Source of the DNA: DATFKA01 sp035268885
Lineage (GTDB): Bacteria > Bacteroidota > Bacteroidia > Chitinophagales > Saprospiraceae
Direction: 5' to 3'
Assembly (NCBI GenBank): GCA_035268885.1
Contig: DATFKA010000146.1
Span: 1 to 64,000, forward strand
Length of the DNA stretch: 64,000 nt
Shown here: positions 24,257 through 33,739 of the stretch, piece by piece
How positions within the stretch are numbered: the stretch's first letter is position 1
Layout: the number at the start of each line of letters is the position of its first letter
The notes under the pieces: model-generated
What the model saw: the letters and a program-made list of their open reading frames with translations, nothing else
What the model was told of the DNA's origin: nothing
The model's database searches: none
Position numbers and translations under genes: made by a program

Positions 24257-27218
24257 GTGGGCATTCGCTTTCACTTGCCTATGGCTGGGCCCTATCCTAT
24301 CAGCCCAGGAGCCTCATTTTGTAAGCCCGCCGATCAATGAGCTACTGACGGATGAACAGATTCAGGTCATTTTTGAATCCAGCAAGGGTCATATCTGGCT
24401 GGGTACAAACGAAGGTGTGTTTCGCTACGACGGCGTGGATTACCAGCCTTACACGAAACAAGAAGTAGCTCAGAATGGGAGCCAGAGGGTAACTTGCTTT
24501 TTTGAATCTTCCGACCATCGCATTTGGGTAGGTTTTCAAGATGGCAGTATTTACCTCAGCACCTCCAATCATCAACTATTACCCTGGGAGCCGGGACGGG
24601 CCATAAGTACGGAAATTCGGGGTATGGCTCAGTACCAAGATCAACTATTGATTGCCACCTACGGCCAGGGTCTCTTTTTATTTGATCAGGATAGTACTCG
24701 CCAGTACACTACTGAGCAGGGATTATTCGGCGATGATATTTACGATTTGGTCCTTTCGGAAAAAGACGGCACTGCACTATTGGCCACTGACCGGGGTATT
24801 AACCGTATCTCTCTGGGTGAACAGCCGGCAGACCGGGTGGAACGTATTAGTAAAGCGGAAGGGCTGGGCAGCTATGTCATCCGCAGTATAGAGCCCGATT
24901 ATTCCGGTGGCTATTACCTGGGCACCTACGACAACGGTGTCATCTACTGGTCTCCGCAGGAAAAAAGGGCTTATCCCTTAATCGAAAACTGGGATTACGG
25001 GATTATCAACCAGCTTTGTTTATTTAAGGATCGCGAGCTGTGGATCGGGACCGATAGAAAAGGCCTGATACAGTACCAACTGAAGCCTAAAAAGCATAGG
25101 GTTTACGAAGAGATCAACGCCCTGTCGGCCGGTAAAATTTTTGATTTACTCAAAGATCAGGAAGGCAACTTATGGGTGGTCAGCAGCTCTTTCAAATTAG
25201 TCAAGGCAAACCGGCATTTTGATTTCCTGGAAAAGCTTCCGGAAGTAATTCAAGAGATGCAGGCCTTGTGGCAAGATCAAGACAAGCGACTCTGGATCGG
25301 AACCGAAAACGGTATTTACACCTTAACTTTTGACGAAAGTGGACAAGCAAATTATCGGCGTAAACTAGGACGTATTCAATCTAACATCTTATCCTTTTAC
25401 GAAGACCAATTCGGTAATATTTGGATTGGCACCTTTGGCGAAGGGCTTTACGTCTATAATGAAGATCGAAATAAGCTACGTCACCTGACCACTGAGGATG
25501 GCCTGACCGGTGGAAACGTATTGTCTATGGATGGCTCGGGCGAAAACATCTGGGTAGGTAGCCTTGCCGGCGTTACCCAGTTCAGTGCCCATGTCAACAT
25601 ACTGGATACACAGGATCCGGTCTACGAGCAATTCGACGATGCGGATGAACTGAACGCCGCCTTCATCTATAAGGTTTTTTCTGATAGCAAAGACCGTACC
25701 TGGTTGGGTACCGATGGAGAAGGACTCTATGCGATCCAAAACAATGAGCTCAATTATTATCCCGGAACGGATTCGTTAAAATTTAGTGCGGTTTATTCTA
25801 TTGCCGAAGATAAGCTGGGCCATATCTGGTTTACCTCCCTCAACCAGGGCCTGTTCCGTTTTAATGGAACAGAGTTTCAACAATTTGGACGCGAAGACGG
25901 GTTACGCAACCTTAACATCACCAGCCTGACCAGCGACGGCGACGGAAATGTGCTCATACTCTATCCTTCGGGCATCGATGTACTGGATCCGGCCAGTCTC
26001 GAGGTCATTTACTACGACGAAAAGGTAGGTATTGGTAATTTAGAGCAAAACCTCAACGTATTTTGCTCCGATGGCAATGGAGACGTCTGGATAGGAGCGA
26101 AGAATAATCTGCTTAAGTATCGTAGTCCGGGGGAATCGTTCCGGACCAGGCCTCAGCTTTCTCTGGACCAAATCAATGTATCCGGCGAAAACATTGACCC
26201 CAGTGAAGGGCAGCGACGCTTCTCCTACCGACAAAACACCTTTGTGTTTTCCTTTAGCGGCATCTGGTTGACTGCTCCCGAAGAAATTCAATACCGTTAT
26301 CAACTGGAGGGTTTAGACGAAGATTGGCTATACACCCGCGACCAGGAAGTCAATTACGTTAATCTTCCTCCTGGCCGCTATACCTTCCAGGCCAGTGCCA
26401 CCGCAAATAAAAACTATGCTCCAGAGCAAGTATTGACTTACCCCTTTACGATTCGCCGTCCTTTCTGGGGCACCTTCTGGTTCATTGCTCTGGCCGTGAT
26501 ACTCCTGACGGCCGCTCTGGTTTTCTTTTTGCGCCTTCGCGAAAAACGCATAATGATGGCCTCCCGATTGAAAAGAGAAAAGATCGAAAGTCAATTTGAG
26601 GCACTAAAAAGCCAGATTAACCCACACTTTTTGTTTAATAGCTTTAATACCCTGGTGGCCATTATTGAGGAAAACCCGGATAACGCCGTTAGCTATGTGG
26701 AGCGGCTATCAGATTTCTACCGCAGTATTTTACAGTACCGAAATAAGACCGTCATTCCCCTGGAGGAAGAAATCACCGTGGTTCGCAATTATTTCTACCT
26801 GCTAAAAGAGCGTTTTGGAAGCAACCTAAAGTTAGCTATTTCCGTAAACGAAAAAGAGGCCTATATCCCCCCCCTGAGCTTGCAACTACTGGTGGAGAAT
26901 GCGATCAAACATAATATTGTATCTTCCTACCGGCCATTGCTAATCAGTATTCAGCAGGAAGACAGCGGCCACCTCACCGTTAAAAACACCCTTCAACCCA
27001 AGCGGGTCAAGTCCCGGTCCACCAGCTTTGGATTATCCAGTATTATGGCCAGATATGCCTTATTATCGGATAGAAAAGTAAGTGTGCGCCAGACAAAACA
27101 GGAGTTTATTGTTCGTCTCCCGCTAATCAAATCTGAATTCGGTATGGAAGATAGACCAGGCCTACCGCCGTATACAGAGCCCGACTCCTCTGTGATCAGC
27201 AAAGCACCACAGAGCTAA
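24192..27218 (+). CDS. Ligand-sensing propeller histidine kinase (LytS/His_kinase type)
   Basis: About 1,000 residues. After a signal/anchor (WAFAFTCLWLGPILSA) come two-component-regulator propeller repeats to about residue 650 (GHIWLGTNEGVFRYDG, NIWIGTFGEGLYVYNE, RTWLGTDGEGLYAIQ), a Y_Y_Y domain near 670-755 (YRYQLEGLDEDWLY), one membrane helix near 765-785 (FWFIALAVILLTAALVFFL), then a His_kinase domain with the phospho-His in SQINPHFLFNSFNTL and the ATP-site Asn in LVENAIKHN. The periplasmic propellers should sense a ligand. The start must be TTG at 24192 or 24207, inside the YceI gene. The partner LytTR regulator follows at 27393. Confidence 0.92.
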   Translation: MSIRKLRRRYKYKLARSWRKAKWAFAFTCLWLGPILSAQEPHFVSPPINELLTDEQIQVIFESSKGHIWLGTNEGVFRYDGVDYQPYTKQEVAQNGSQRVTCFFESSDHRIWVGFQDGSIYLSTSNHQLLPWEPGRAISTEIRGMAQYQDQLLIATYGQGLFLFDQDSTRQYTTEQGLFGDDIYDLVLSEKDGTALLATDRGINRISLGEQPADRVERISKAEGLGSYVIRSIEPDYSGGYYLGTYDNGVIYWSPQEKRAYPLIENWDYGIINQLCLFKDRELWIGTDRKGLIQYQLKPKKHRVYEEINALSAGKIFDLLKDQEGNLWVVSSSFKLVKANRHFDFLEKLPEVIQEMQALWQDQDKRLWIGTENGIYTLTFDESGQANYRRKLGRIQSNILSFYEDQFGNIWIGTFGEGLYVYNEDRNKLRHLTTEDGLTGGNVLSMDGSGENIWVGSLAGVTQFSAHVNILDTQDPVYEQFDDADELNAAFIYKVFSDSKDRTWLGTDGEGLYAIQNNELNYYPGTDSLKFSAVYSIAEDKLGHIWFTSLNQGLFRFNGTEFQQFGREDGLRNLNITSLTSDGDGNVLILYPSGIDVLDPASLEVIYYDEKVGIGNLEQNLNVFCSDGNGDVWIGAKNNLLKYRSPGESFRTRPQLSLDQINVSGENIDPSEGQRRFSYRQNTFVFSFSGIWLTAPEEIQYRYQLEGLDEDWLYTRDQEVNYVNLPPGRYTFQASATANKNYAPEQVLTYPFTIRRPFWGTFWFIALAVILLTAALVFFLRLREKRIMMASRLKREKIESQFEALKSQINPHFLFNSFNTLVAIIEENPDNAVSYVERLSDFYRSILQYRNKTVIPLEEEITVVRNYFYLLKERFGSNLKLAISVNEKEAYIPPLSLQLLVENAIKHNIVSSYRPLLISIQQEDSGHLTVKNTLQPKRVKSRSTSFGLSSIMARYALLSDRKVSVRQTKQEFIVRLPLIKSEFGMEDRPGLPPYTEPDSSVISKAPQS

Positions 27219-27392
27219 ACCACGTACTTTATCCATTTTTTTTATCATAGCCCCGTTTGAAAGTGGAGTATTCCCTATCTTTAATACCCATAGAAGTTTC
27301 CTTTTGACCAAACAGAAAACGGCTTTGATGTAAAGGAAATCAAGCCTGACCGAAACAACTAAATTGAACCTTGCACATAATTACAACCGTTT

Positions 27393-28145
27393 ATGAAAGT
27401 CTTGATCATTGAAGACGAGTACGCTGCCGCCAGAAGAATAAAAAAACTAGTCAAAGAAGTAGAGCCAGAAGCGGAAATTGTGGACCACCTCGACACCGTA
27501 GAATCGGCCGTGAACTGGTTTAAAAGCGACCGGGAAGCCGATCTTGTATTGATGGATATACAGCTGGCCGACGGCCCCTGCTTTGAAATCTTTGAAAATA
27601 CCGAAGTCGATATTCCCATCATTTTTACTACTGCCTATGACGAATATGCCTTCCAGGCTTTTAAGGTTAGTGCAGTCGATTACCTCTTGAAACCCATTAA
27701 ACGAAAAGAGTTGGAAAAAGCAATTGATAAGCACCGGCAGCTCGAACAGGGGAAAACCTACAAGGCCGAATATCAAGAGATCAAAAAACTCCTGCAGCCC
27801 GAGAAGCCCCGGCGTTTTATGATTAAGATCGGTAATCAGATTCGGCTGATCAGTCTGGAAGAGGCTGCCTACTTCTACACCGAAAATAAGATGACCTATC
27901 TCACTACCTGGAAGGGTAAAAAACACCCGATTGATCTTTCGCTGGACAAAGTGGAAGAGATGAGTAACCCCGATGAATTTTTTCGCATCAATCGACAATT
28001 CCTCATCCACATCGAAGCGATTCAGGGTATGCAAATCTATTCCAAATCACGATTCAAGGTAGATTTATCTCCCGAGACATCTCTGGAAGCCATCGTTAGT
28101 GCGGAGCGTTCTCCTCGCTTCCGAAAGTGGGTTTCCGGGCTATAA
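27393..28145 (+). CDS. LytTR-family response regulator
   Basis: 250 residues: receiver domain with acidic pair in LIIEDEYAAARR, phospho-Asp in DLVLMDIQLADG (about residue 55), FTTAYDEYAFQAFKV and the Lys in YLLKPIKRKE; then LytTR DNA-binding domain from about 140 (FMIKIGNQIRLISLEEAAYF, FFRINRQFLIHIEAI, SPRFRKWVSGL). Partner of the sensor kinase that precedes it by 174 bases. LytTR regulators bind paired short repeats upstream of target genes; the flanking YceI and OB-fold genes are candidate targets by position only. Confidence 0.93.
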   Translation: MKVLIIEDEYAAARRIKKLVKEVEPEAEIVDHLDTVESAVNWFKSDREADLVLMDIQLADGPCFEIFENTEVDIPIIFTTAYDEYAFQAFKVSAVDYLLKPIKRKELEKAIDKHRQLEQGKTYKAEYQEIKKLLQPEKPRRFMIKIGNQIRLISLEEAAYFYTENKMTYLTTWKGKKHPIDLSLDKVEEMSNPDEFFRINRQFLIHIEAIQGMQIYSKSRFKVDLSPETSLEAIVSAERSPRFRKWVSGL

Positions 28146-28181
28146 AGCCTGTAAAACCGGGCTTTTCTCTTTTGAAGCAAC

Positions 28182-28436
28182 TTAAACGCGAGCTACCTCT
28201 CTGGGCATTCGTACCGCTATTTTCCCGTTCAGGTAAGAAATCTCCCTGCTCAGCAGGATTAATTTGTCCGGAGTAAGAAGATGCCCTACATTTACGGACG
28301 TAATGAAGTTACAGGGTATAATAAATTTTCGGTTCTTGGTAGTGACCTTTCCAATGTCCAGGTTGTACGCTACGCCAGACAACTGGGGGTCGCTACTAAA
28401 ACCGGTTTTCGCCTCAATTGGCAAGCTGTAATACAT
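28182..28436 (-). CDS. Small hypothetical protein
   Basis: 84 residues beginning MYYSLPIEAKTGFSSDP and ending VRMPREVARV. No family is recognised. Composition and codon use look protein-like, with hydrophobic strands (KFIIPCNFITSVNVGHLL, KLILLSREISYLNGKIAV) and no signal peptide. It is convergent with the LytTR gene, 36 bases away. It could be a real small cytoplasmic protein or a remnant. Confidence 0.45.
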   Translation of the reverse strand: MYYSLPIEAKTGFSSDPQLSGVAYNLDIGKVTTKNRKFIIPCNFITSVNVGHLLTPDKLILLSREISYLNGKIAVRMPREVARV

Positions 28437-28469
28437 CTATCCACCAAAATTTAGTCTAATGGATTTTTA

Positions 28470-28486
28470 AACCTGAAAATCAGGTT
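28470..28486. other. Short hairpin in the divergent region before the OB-fold gene
   Basis: AACCTGA-AAA-TCAGGTT, a perfect 7-bp inverted repeat between two divergent starts. It could be an operator for a dimeric protein or a small leader hairpin; nothing else identifies it. Confidence 0.4.
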
Positions 28487-28613
28487 ACCTCCTTCTAAAA
28501 ATCCGTTTATCCAAAACATTGAAAGATCTATTTACTCTGGACTTTAATTATGCCAATTATTGATGATTGGGTGTTAGTTTAACCTCTTTTAAGAAAATAC
28601 GATACAGCTTTAG

Positions 28614-29033
28614 ATGAATAAAAGATGGTGGAGTATGGTTGCGATAATATTTTTACTCCTGCTCTACCTATTCTATTACTTGTACCATAAACCGGTGCCC
28701 CGACTAACGAAGAAGAAAGCAAATTTTGAGTTTACTGCCCCACAGCTGTACGATCAGTACCAAGAAGATGAAGCAAACACCGACCGGCTACTGCTGGATA
28801 AAATTATTCTGATCAGCGGAACAGTAAAGACGATAATTGCCGAAGACAACCAACTTAGCGTAGTGTTAGATGGTGGAAATGAACTGGGAGGAGTCGTTTG
28901 TGAAATGGACAATCGACTCGCTACTCCTACTGTTTCACTCCAACCGGGACAAGTAGTAAAGATGAAAGGCATTTGCACAGGAATGCTGATGCAGCTCGAC
29001 ATTGTACTCATCAGGTGTGTATTAATTACTTGA
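28614..29033 (+). CDS. tRNA_anti-like OB-fold membrane-anchored protein
   Basis: 139 residues: one N-terminal membrane anchor (WSMVAIIFLLLLYLFYYLY), then an OB-fold of the tRNA_anti-like family (FTAPQLYDQYQEDEANTDRL, ILISGTVKTIIAEDNQLSVV, GGVVCEMDN, LQPGQVVKMKGICTGMLMQL). In Bacteroidota such proteins often stand beside YceI genes, as here, where one follows 20 bases later; the fold suggests ligand binding outside the inner membrane. Function not established. Confidence 0.85.
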   Translation: MNKRWWSMVAIIFLLLLYLFYYLYHKPVPRLTKKKANFEFTAPQLYDQYQEDEANTDRLLLDKIILISGTVKTIIAEDNQLSVVLDGGNELGGVVCEMDNRLATPTVSLQPGQVVKMKGICTGMLMQLDIVLIRCVLIT

Positions 29034-29053
29034 TCTCAATTAAGGAAATTTAA

Positions 29054-29602
29054 ATGAAGCAATACTGCCTCGCCTTACTGATCCTTTTTGTGGCTTCATC
29101 CTTAGTTGCCCAGTCTTCGCTATCGCGAAATGGTACGATCTCTTTTTTCTCGGATGCCCCACTAGAAAAGATTGAAGCGCATAACCGACAGGTTATTTCC
29201 ACAATTGATGCTCAGGAAGGAACCCTCGATTTTGCTATTTTAATTAAGGCTTTCCAGTTTGAGAAGGCGTTAATGAAAAAACAGTTTAACGAGGATTATC
29301 TGCATAGCGATCGCTACCCGAAAGCTAATTTTAAAGGTCATATTATCGACCTGAATAAAATCGATTTGAATAAAAATGGAAACTACCCCGTAACGGTCAC
29401 CGGCGTGCTCTTCCTACATGGCGTCAATCAACGCGTAACGGAAAAAGGCAGGGTGCAGGTCGAAAATGGAAAAATAACAAATGTAAAATCTACTTTCTCC
29501 ATTAATCTGGGAGATTACCACATAAAAATCCCCCTTATCCTAAAAGATAAAATTGCCGATACGATCCAGATTGAAGTCGATGTGGATTTTAATGGGGAAT
29601 GA
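29054..29602 (+). CDS. YceI-family periplasmic protein (second paralog)
   Basis: 182 residues: signal peptide (LALLILFVASSLVAQ) and a YceI domain (LSRNGTISFFSDAPLEKIEA, FAILIKAFQFEKALMKKQFN, DYLHSDRYPKANFKGHI, TGVLFLHGVNQRVTEKG). It shares the layout and several motifs with the YceI gene at 23696 but is clearly diverged. It is in an operon with the OB-fold gene. Confidence 0.9.
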   Translation: MKQYCLALLILFVASSLVAQSSLSRNGTISFFSDAPLEKIEAHNRQVISTIDAQEGTLDFAILIKAFQFEKALMKKQFNEDYLHSDRYPKANFKGHIIDLNKIDLNKNGNYPVTVTGVLFLHGVNQRVTEKGRVQVENGKITNVKSTFSINLGDYHIKIPLILKDKIADTIQIEVDVDFNGE

Positions 29603-29776
29603 GAAAACAGCGAATAACAAATCATAGTATACTCAGATGAAATTTGACGACAAATGTCCTGCGTCTTGGTACGACGGGGCATTTGCGCTTTTGCAGCGAG
29701 CACTAATTTTTTTAAATTTATTGAGGCCTTTTCCTAATAATAGTTATAATTGTAAGTTCCTTTGACTTAATAATCT

Positions 29777-30658
29777 ATGAAGAAGACTAGACATACATCT
29801 TTGCTTTTGGCTTTCGCGAGCTTCTTTTTCCTGCATGCCTGTCAGGAAGTAGATTCCACGGAAGCACAACCATCCATTGATCCGGTACTGGTCGACAGCA
29901 CTGAAGTATCCACTGAAAACCAGGATTTCCTCTTAGAGCCGGGTGCACTGCTTGGTATCCACTTCGGTATCAAAAACGATGAGGTAAGCGTACAGGAAAC
30001 GCGCAAATTCCTACGCTTTCAACTCTTCCCCGAAATCAAAGATCAATTTCCGGGAAGTAGGTCTTTCTACCTGCGCCCCGACCGGGGACCAAGATTTGGC
30101 ACAGAAGTATTACTCTGGGTCTTTCAGGACCAACCCTCCCGAGACCAGTATTTTCCGGCCAAGGATTTTCCCACTCAAAAATTTGAAATGCTCTGGCAGG
30201 AGATTCAACCTCTGTACACCGATTCTACCTTCTTCAAGTATTTTCAATACGGCTGGCAGACCTCTGGTTTCTCTACGGATTACGAAGTCGTAGCCGTACA
30301 AGATGAAGTAGAAAGAGAATGGCTTCGGGAAGACGCCGCTCTGGTCATCGAACACTTCCGGCTGAAACCAGAAGCAGACTCACTGGCCTTCCTTAACTTT
30401 ATACAGAGCGAATGGAATATGCACGGCCTGGAAGTAGGCAGCCCTAAGGTAGAAGTGATTCTGTATTCCAGCCGGGGCTATCTGGAAGGACGATACGCCA
30501 AACTGACGGTTTTTAATTCGCTGGCCGATCGCAATCGTACTTTCCCTTACGTCGAACGCCCCAAAGCGGACAGCAATAAGGATGAGATTGACGCCAAGCT
30601 CTTCACTTATCTCGAACCCCTGGAAGATGAACCGGGGCACTATGAGATTTTGTATTGA
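29777..30658 (+). CDS. Lipoprotein of unknown function
   Basis: 293 residues with a lipobox (FFFLHACQE) and a Ser/Thr/Asp-rich linker. The mature part contains two similar halves with phrases LLWVFQDQPSRDQYF and YAKLTVFNSLADRNRTFPYV, suggesting an internal repeat of an alpha-beta domain. No family is recognised. A copy of the dispersed hairpin (30675-30696) follows its stop. Confidence 0.7.
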   Translation: MKKTRHTSLLLAFASFFFLHACQEVDSTEAQPSIDPVLVDSTEVSTENQDFLLEPGALLGIHFGIKNDEVSVQETRKFLRFQLFPEIKDQFPGSRSFYLRPDRGPRFGTEVLLWVFQDQPSRDQYFPAKDFPTQKFEMLWQEIQPLYTDSTFFKYFQYGWQTSGFSTDYEVVAVQDEVEREWLREDAALVIEHFRLKPEADSLAFLNFIQSEWNMHGLEVGSPKVEVILYSSRGYLEGRYAKLTVFNSLADRNRTFPYVERPKADSNKDEIDAKLFTYLEPLEDEPGHYEILY

Positions 30659-30674
30659 TGAAAGGTGTTCTCCT

Positions 30675-30696
30675 GGTCGAAGCAGGAGCTTCGACA
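30675..30696. repeat. Third copy of the GGTCGAAGC hairpin
   Basis: GGTCGAAGC-AGGA-GCTTCGAC; the last stem base differs from the copies at 13072 and 14134. It lies between two convergent genes. No T-run follows. Confidence 0.8.
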
Positions 30697-30707
30697 CCAA
30701 CTGCTCT

Positions 30708-31577
30708 TTAGCTGAAATACCTTTCCAGCAACTTTTTTACGGAAGTATAATAAGACCGACCAAACAGGTTTAGATGCACCAATAGATAATAGAGTTGGTA
30801 CAGGTCATGGCGGGCACCCGCACCCAGCTGTTCGGGCATTATTTCGGCGTAAGCCTCATAAAAAAGCGTATGAAATCCACCAAACAAACGGCTCATGGCC
30901 AGATCTACTTCATGGTGGCCATAATAGGTGGCCGGATCAATCAGACAAGGTCTACCCTCCTGATCAAAAAGGAAGTTGCCGCTCCACAAATCTCCGTGCA
31001 ACAAACTCGGCTGTACCTCGGCAAGATAAGGGTCCAAACGGTCTTGTAAAGTTGCCAGATCCGGACATTCAGTCCCCTTCAATAGCCCCTGGGTTTTGGC
31101 CCGCTCCAACTGTGACAGTAGGCGCTCTTGTGCATAAAAAGTGATCCAGGAATCGTGCCGTCGATTGGATTGTGGTAAGCGACCGATGAAGTTATCCTGG
31201 GTCCAGCCAAAATACCCCTGCACCTGGCAATGAAGCTCCGCCAGGCTACGACCAAAAAGCTGCCATTCCTGCGGTCCGGGGCGCTTCGCTTCAATATATT
31301 CCATCAGTAGTGCGGCCCGGTCAGAGAGTTGGAACAAGCCCAGTACTTGCGGAATCCGGATCGAGGGATGTTGGCCCAGGGCGCCCAGCCCCGCTTTCTC
31401 TACGGCAAACATCAAGTGGGCATTCGGCTGCGCCTGCATTTTAAGGAAAAATCGGTCTCCTTTGCTCGTCTCCAAATAATAAGCATCGGCAATATCTCCC
31501 CCCGAGACCGACCGAAAGGTCTGCACCGAAATTCCCGCTTGTGCTTCCAGCTCTTTTACCCAGGCAGTCGACATCAT
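30708..31577 (-). CDS. Fructosamine kinase-family protein
   Basis: 289 residues with the FN3K/protein-kinase-like fold: VSGGDIADAYYLETSKGDRF and FFLKMQ (ATP-site Lys), LLMEYIEAKRPGP (hinge), LLHGDLWSGNFLFD (catalytic loop with HGDxxxxN), and CLIDPATYYGHHEVDLAMS (metal-binding Asp). Members phosphorylate fructosamines or ribulosamines on glycated proteins, leading to repair. Bases 31577 and 31578 join it directly to the ABC permease stop, so the three genes form one transcript. Start may be 31577 or 31574. Confidence 0.9.
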   Translation of the reverse strand: MMSTAWVKELEAQAGISVQTFRSVSGGDIADAYYLETSKGDRFFLKMQAQPNAHLMFAVEKAGLGALGQHPSIRIPQVLGLFQLSDRAALLMEYIEAKRPGPQEWQLFGRSLAELHCQVQGYFGWTQDNFIGRLPQSNRRHDSWITFYAQERLLSQLERAKTQGLLKGTECPDLATLQDRLDPYLAEVQPSLLHGDLWSGNFLFDQEGRPCLIDPATYYGHHEVDLAMSRLFGGFHTLFYEAYAEIMPEQLGAGARHDLYQLYYLLVHLNLFGRSYYTSVKKLLERYFS

Positions 31578-32834
31578 CTATCCTTCGCTCAGCGTTTCGG
31601 AAATATCAGTACTCGCTGCCCGGATCGCCGGTAGGATCGCCGCTAAAAAGCCAATGCCTAAAGCCCCAAAGAAAAGGTAGACTTCCTCACGCAGAAACTC
31701 CAGGCCGGAGAAAGTATAGCGATAAGCCTCTTGCATGGCACCCGCAAACAATTGCATACCACCGTGGCTCAGCAGGATACCCACTACAAAGCCCAGTAGA
31801 GCCAGCAACAAACCTTCTAATACGATCAGACTAAAAAGTTTACGCGGCGAGGCACCCATGACACGCATCAGGGCCAGCTCGTATTTGCGGTCTTTCAGCG
31901 AGGAAAACAGAGAAATAAAAACACTCAGGCCAGAGACAAAGATGATGACCACGGCCAGTACCCGTAGGGCCTGCTCACCCGTATCCATCAGGGAAAACAG
32001 GCGATTAATTTCTATCGCGGGAGTGGCAGCCTGTAAGTCGGTATTTTCGTTAATACTGCGCTGCATATTCAGGGCTTGAAAGTTGCGCCCCTTGAATTTG
32101 ATGAGCAGGGAAGTAATTTCTTTATCATCAGGTTCTTGTGTAAGCGACTGGGGTATGGAGGCATGGTCATCGTGCTCCTCTTCGCTTTCTTCCGAGCCGC
32201 CAATTTCCATTTCGTGCTCGTGCACCAGCCAGAAACTTTGGGTGGTACACAGGATCAACTGATCCATTACCGTACCGGAAGGCTCCAATATACCGACTAC
32301 CCTGAAGTTGAGATCATGGGCAAAATCATCATTGTCCGTAAACCCATGGGAGCTACTAAATTCGTCGCCAATCTCCAGCCCAAGTTCCGTAGCTACACTG
32401 GCTCCAACCGTAGCTTCGAAGTTTCGCTTCCACAGCTCCCCCCTGGCCAGCTCTACTCCGTAGAGATCCAGGATTTTAGGTTCCGTACCCAGTATACGGT
32501 AGCCCCGGTAGCTATCTCCCATCGACAGGGGGATGGCCGTTTCGATTAAAGGGTGCTTTGGGTTCAGGAAGGGGCGAATCTCGCCGAGGCTAATATTTCC
32601 CGTCGGGGCATCTATGTGATACATGCTACTCAGGATCATCTGTAGTGGACTACCCTTCGCGCCAATCACCAGATCAATTCCGGCCAGATTTTTTTCAAAA
32701 TTCTTTTGCAGCTGATTTTCTAATAAAAAGAGTAAGGAGATAAGCCCAACCCCCAATGCGAAGAGCACAATGCTCAGCAGCATGGTCAGCGGCTTATTCG
32801 TCAGGTTTTTCCAGCTTAATTTCAAGAGGTTCAT
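31578..32834 (-). CDS. FtsX/LolC-type ABC transporter permease
   Basis: 418 residues: N-terminal membrane helix (MLLSIVLFALGVGLISLLFLL), a large periplasmic MacB-PCD-like domain (about 40-280) with an acidic segment (GGSEESEEEHDDH), and three C-terminal helices (ALRVLAVVIIFVSGLSVFISL, LEGLLLALLGFVVGILLSHG, FFGALGIGFLAAILPA) of the FtsX family. MacB/LolC-type systems move lipoproteins or amphiphiles from the inner membrane rather than pump across it. Its start overlaps the ATPase gene by four bases. Confidence 0.92.
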   Translation of the reverse strand: MNLLKLSWKNLTNKPLTMLLSIVLFALGVGLISLLFLLENQLQKNFEKNLAGIDLVIGAKGSPLQMILSSMYHIDAPTGNISLGEIRPFLNPKHPLIETAIPLSMGDSYRGYRILGTEPKILDLYGVELARGELWKRNFEATVGASVATELGLEIGDEFSSSHGFTDNDDFAHDLNFRVVGILEPSGTVMDQLILCTTQSFWLVHEHEMEIGGSEESEEEHDDHASIPQSLTQEPDDKEITSLLIKFKGRNFQALNMQRSINENTDLQAATPAIEINRLFSLMDTGEQALRVLAVVIIFVSGLSVFISLFSSLKDRKYELALMRVMGASPRKLFSLIVLEGLLLALLGFVVGILLSHGGMQLFAGAMQEAYRYTFSGLEFLREEVYLFFGALGIGFLAAILPAIRAASTDISETLSEG

Positions 32835-33460
32835 AGCTCGATTTGTTTTTCGAAGATGGTTTTTAAGCGATTATCATGGGTAACGATCAGTAAGGTAGCC
32901 TGGGCTTCCCCGGCTTCCCGCCGCAGTAAGTCTACCACCTGTGCCGTATTCGCATCATCCAGGGCAGAGGTGGGCTCGTCGGCCAAAATAATACTGGGCT
33001 TGTTAATCATAGCCCGCGCAATATTGACCCGCTGTTGTTCTCCCACGCTCAACTCCCTACTACGCGCATGGAGTTTATGGGCTACGTTCAGATGATCCAG
33101 TATTTCTTCAACGGCCTTCATATCGGCTTGATTACCCGCCAGTTTTTGGGCCAGTAGCAGATTCTCCGCTACGGTAAGGGCCCTTACAAAATGGGCTTCC
33201 TGAAAAATCACCCCAATATTCCGTCCCCGGAAATGGTCCAGCTCCCGCGAAGGCAGCTGATTGAGGACCGTATCGTTGACCTGAATACTACCCGATTGGG
33301 GCGTACGCAAGCCGGCCAGCAAGTGCAAGAGGGTTGTTTTGCCACTGCCCGACTGGCCCAGAAGCAACCATTGCTCTCCGGTAGCGCATTGAATATCCGG
33401 GAATTGCAGGGCTCCGGCAGCCCCCTGGTAGGTATATGCTAGATTTTTGGTGACAAGCAT
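32831..33460 (-). CDS. LolD-like ABC transporter ATP-binding protein
   Basis: 209 residues: Walker A LLGQSGSGKTTLLHLL, Q-loop GVIFQEAHFVRALTV, signature LSVGEQQRVNIARA, Walker B IILADEPTSALDD, and switch His in LIVTHDNRL. It belongs to the LolD/MacB-type ATPases that drive FtsX-like permeases, here the one that follows. First gene of the operon with the permease and the fructosamine kinase. Confidence 0.94.
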   Translation of the reverse strand: MLVTKNLAYTYQGAAGALQFPDIQCATGEQWLLLGQSGSGKTTLLHLLAGLRTPQSGSIQVNDTVLNQLPSRELDHFRGRNIGVIFQEAHFVRALTVAENLLLAQKLAGNQADMKAVEEILDHLNVAHKLHARSRELSVGEQQRVNIARAMINKPSIILADEPTSALDDANTAQVVDLLRREAGEAQATLLIVTHDNRLKTIFEKQIEL

Positions 33461-33558
33461 AGGGTGTTTTGGCTTTAATGAGTCATAAAAATACTTATCT
33501 TTTCGACAAATCAGAATTGCTTTAGTTTAACAATAGGGCAAAAGCATCAAAATAATTC

Positions 33559-33616
33559 GTGTTCATTTGTGGCTTAATTCGTGAAAAACAGTGGATAAAG
33601 ATCCACAGATGAACGC
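33559..33616. repeat. Imperfect inverted repeat of a dispersed Bacteroidota type
   Basis: GTGTTCATTTGTGG (33559-33572) is inverted as CCACAGATGAACGC (33603-33616), with two mismatches, around 30 bases. The surrounding TAATTCGTG and GATTAACACAA fragments resemble short dispersed elements seen between Bacteroidota genes. The rest of 33461-33739 holds no gene. Confidence 0.6.
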
Positions 33617-33739
33617 TAATTAGGACGGATTAACACAAATTATAAAGTGGACATCCTTTTTTACAGACAAGAAATGGTTTGAAATCCCTTGTTTTTTTTG
33701 CACGACCGCAGTTTGATGCGTTTGCCCTAGTTTAACAAA

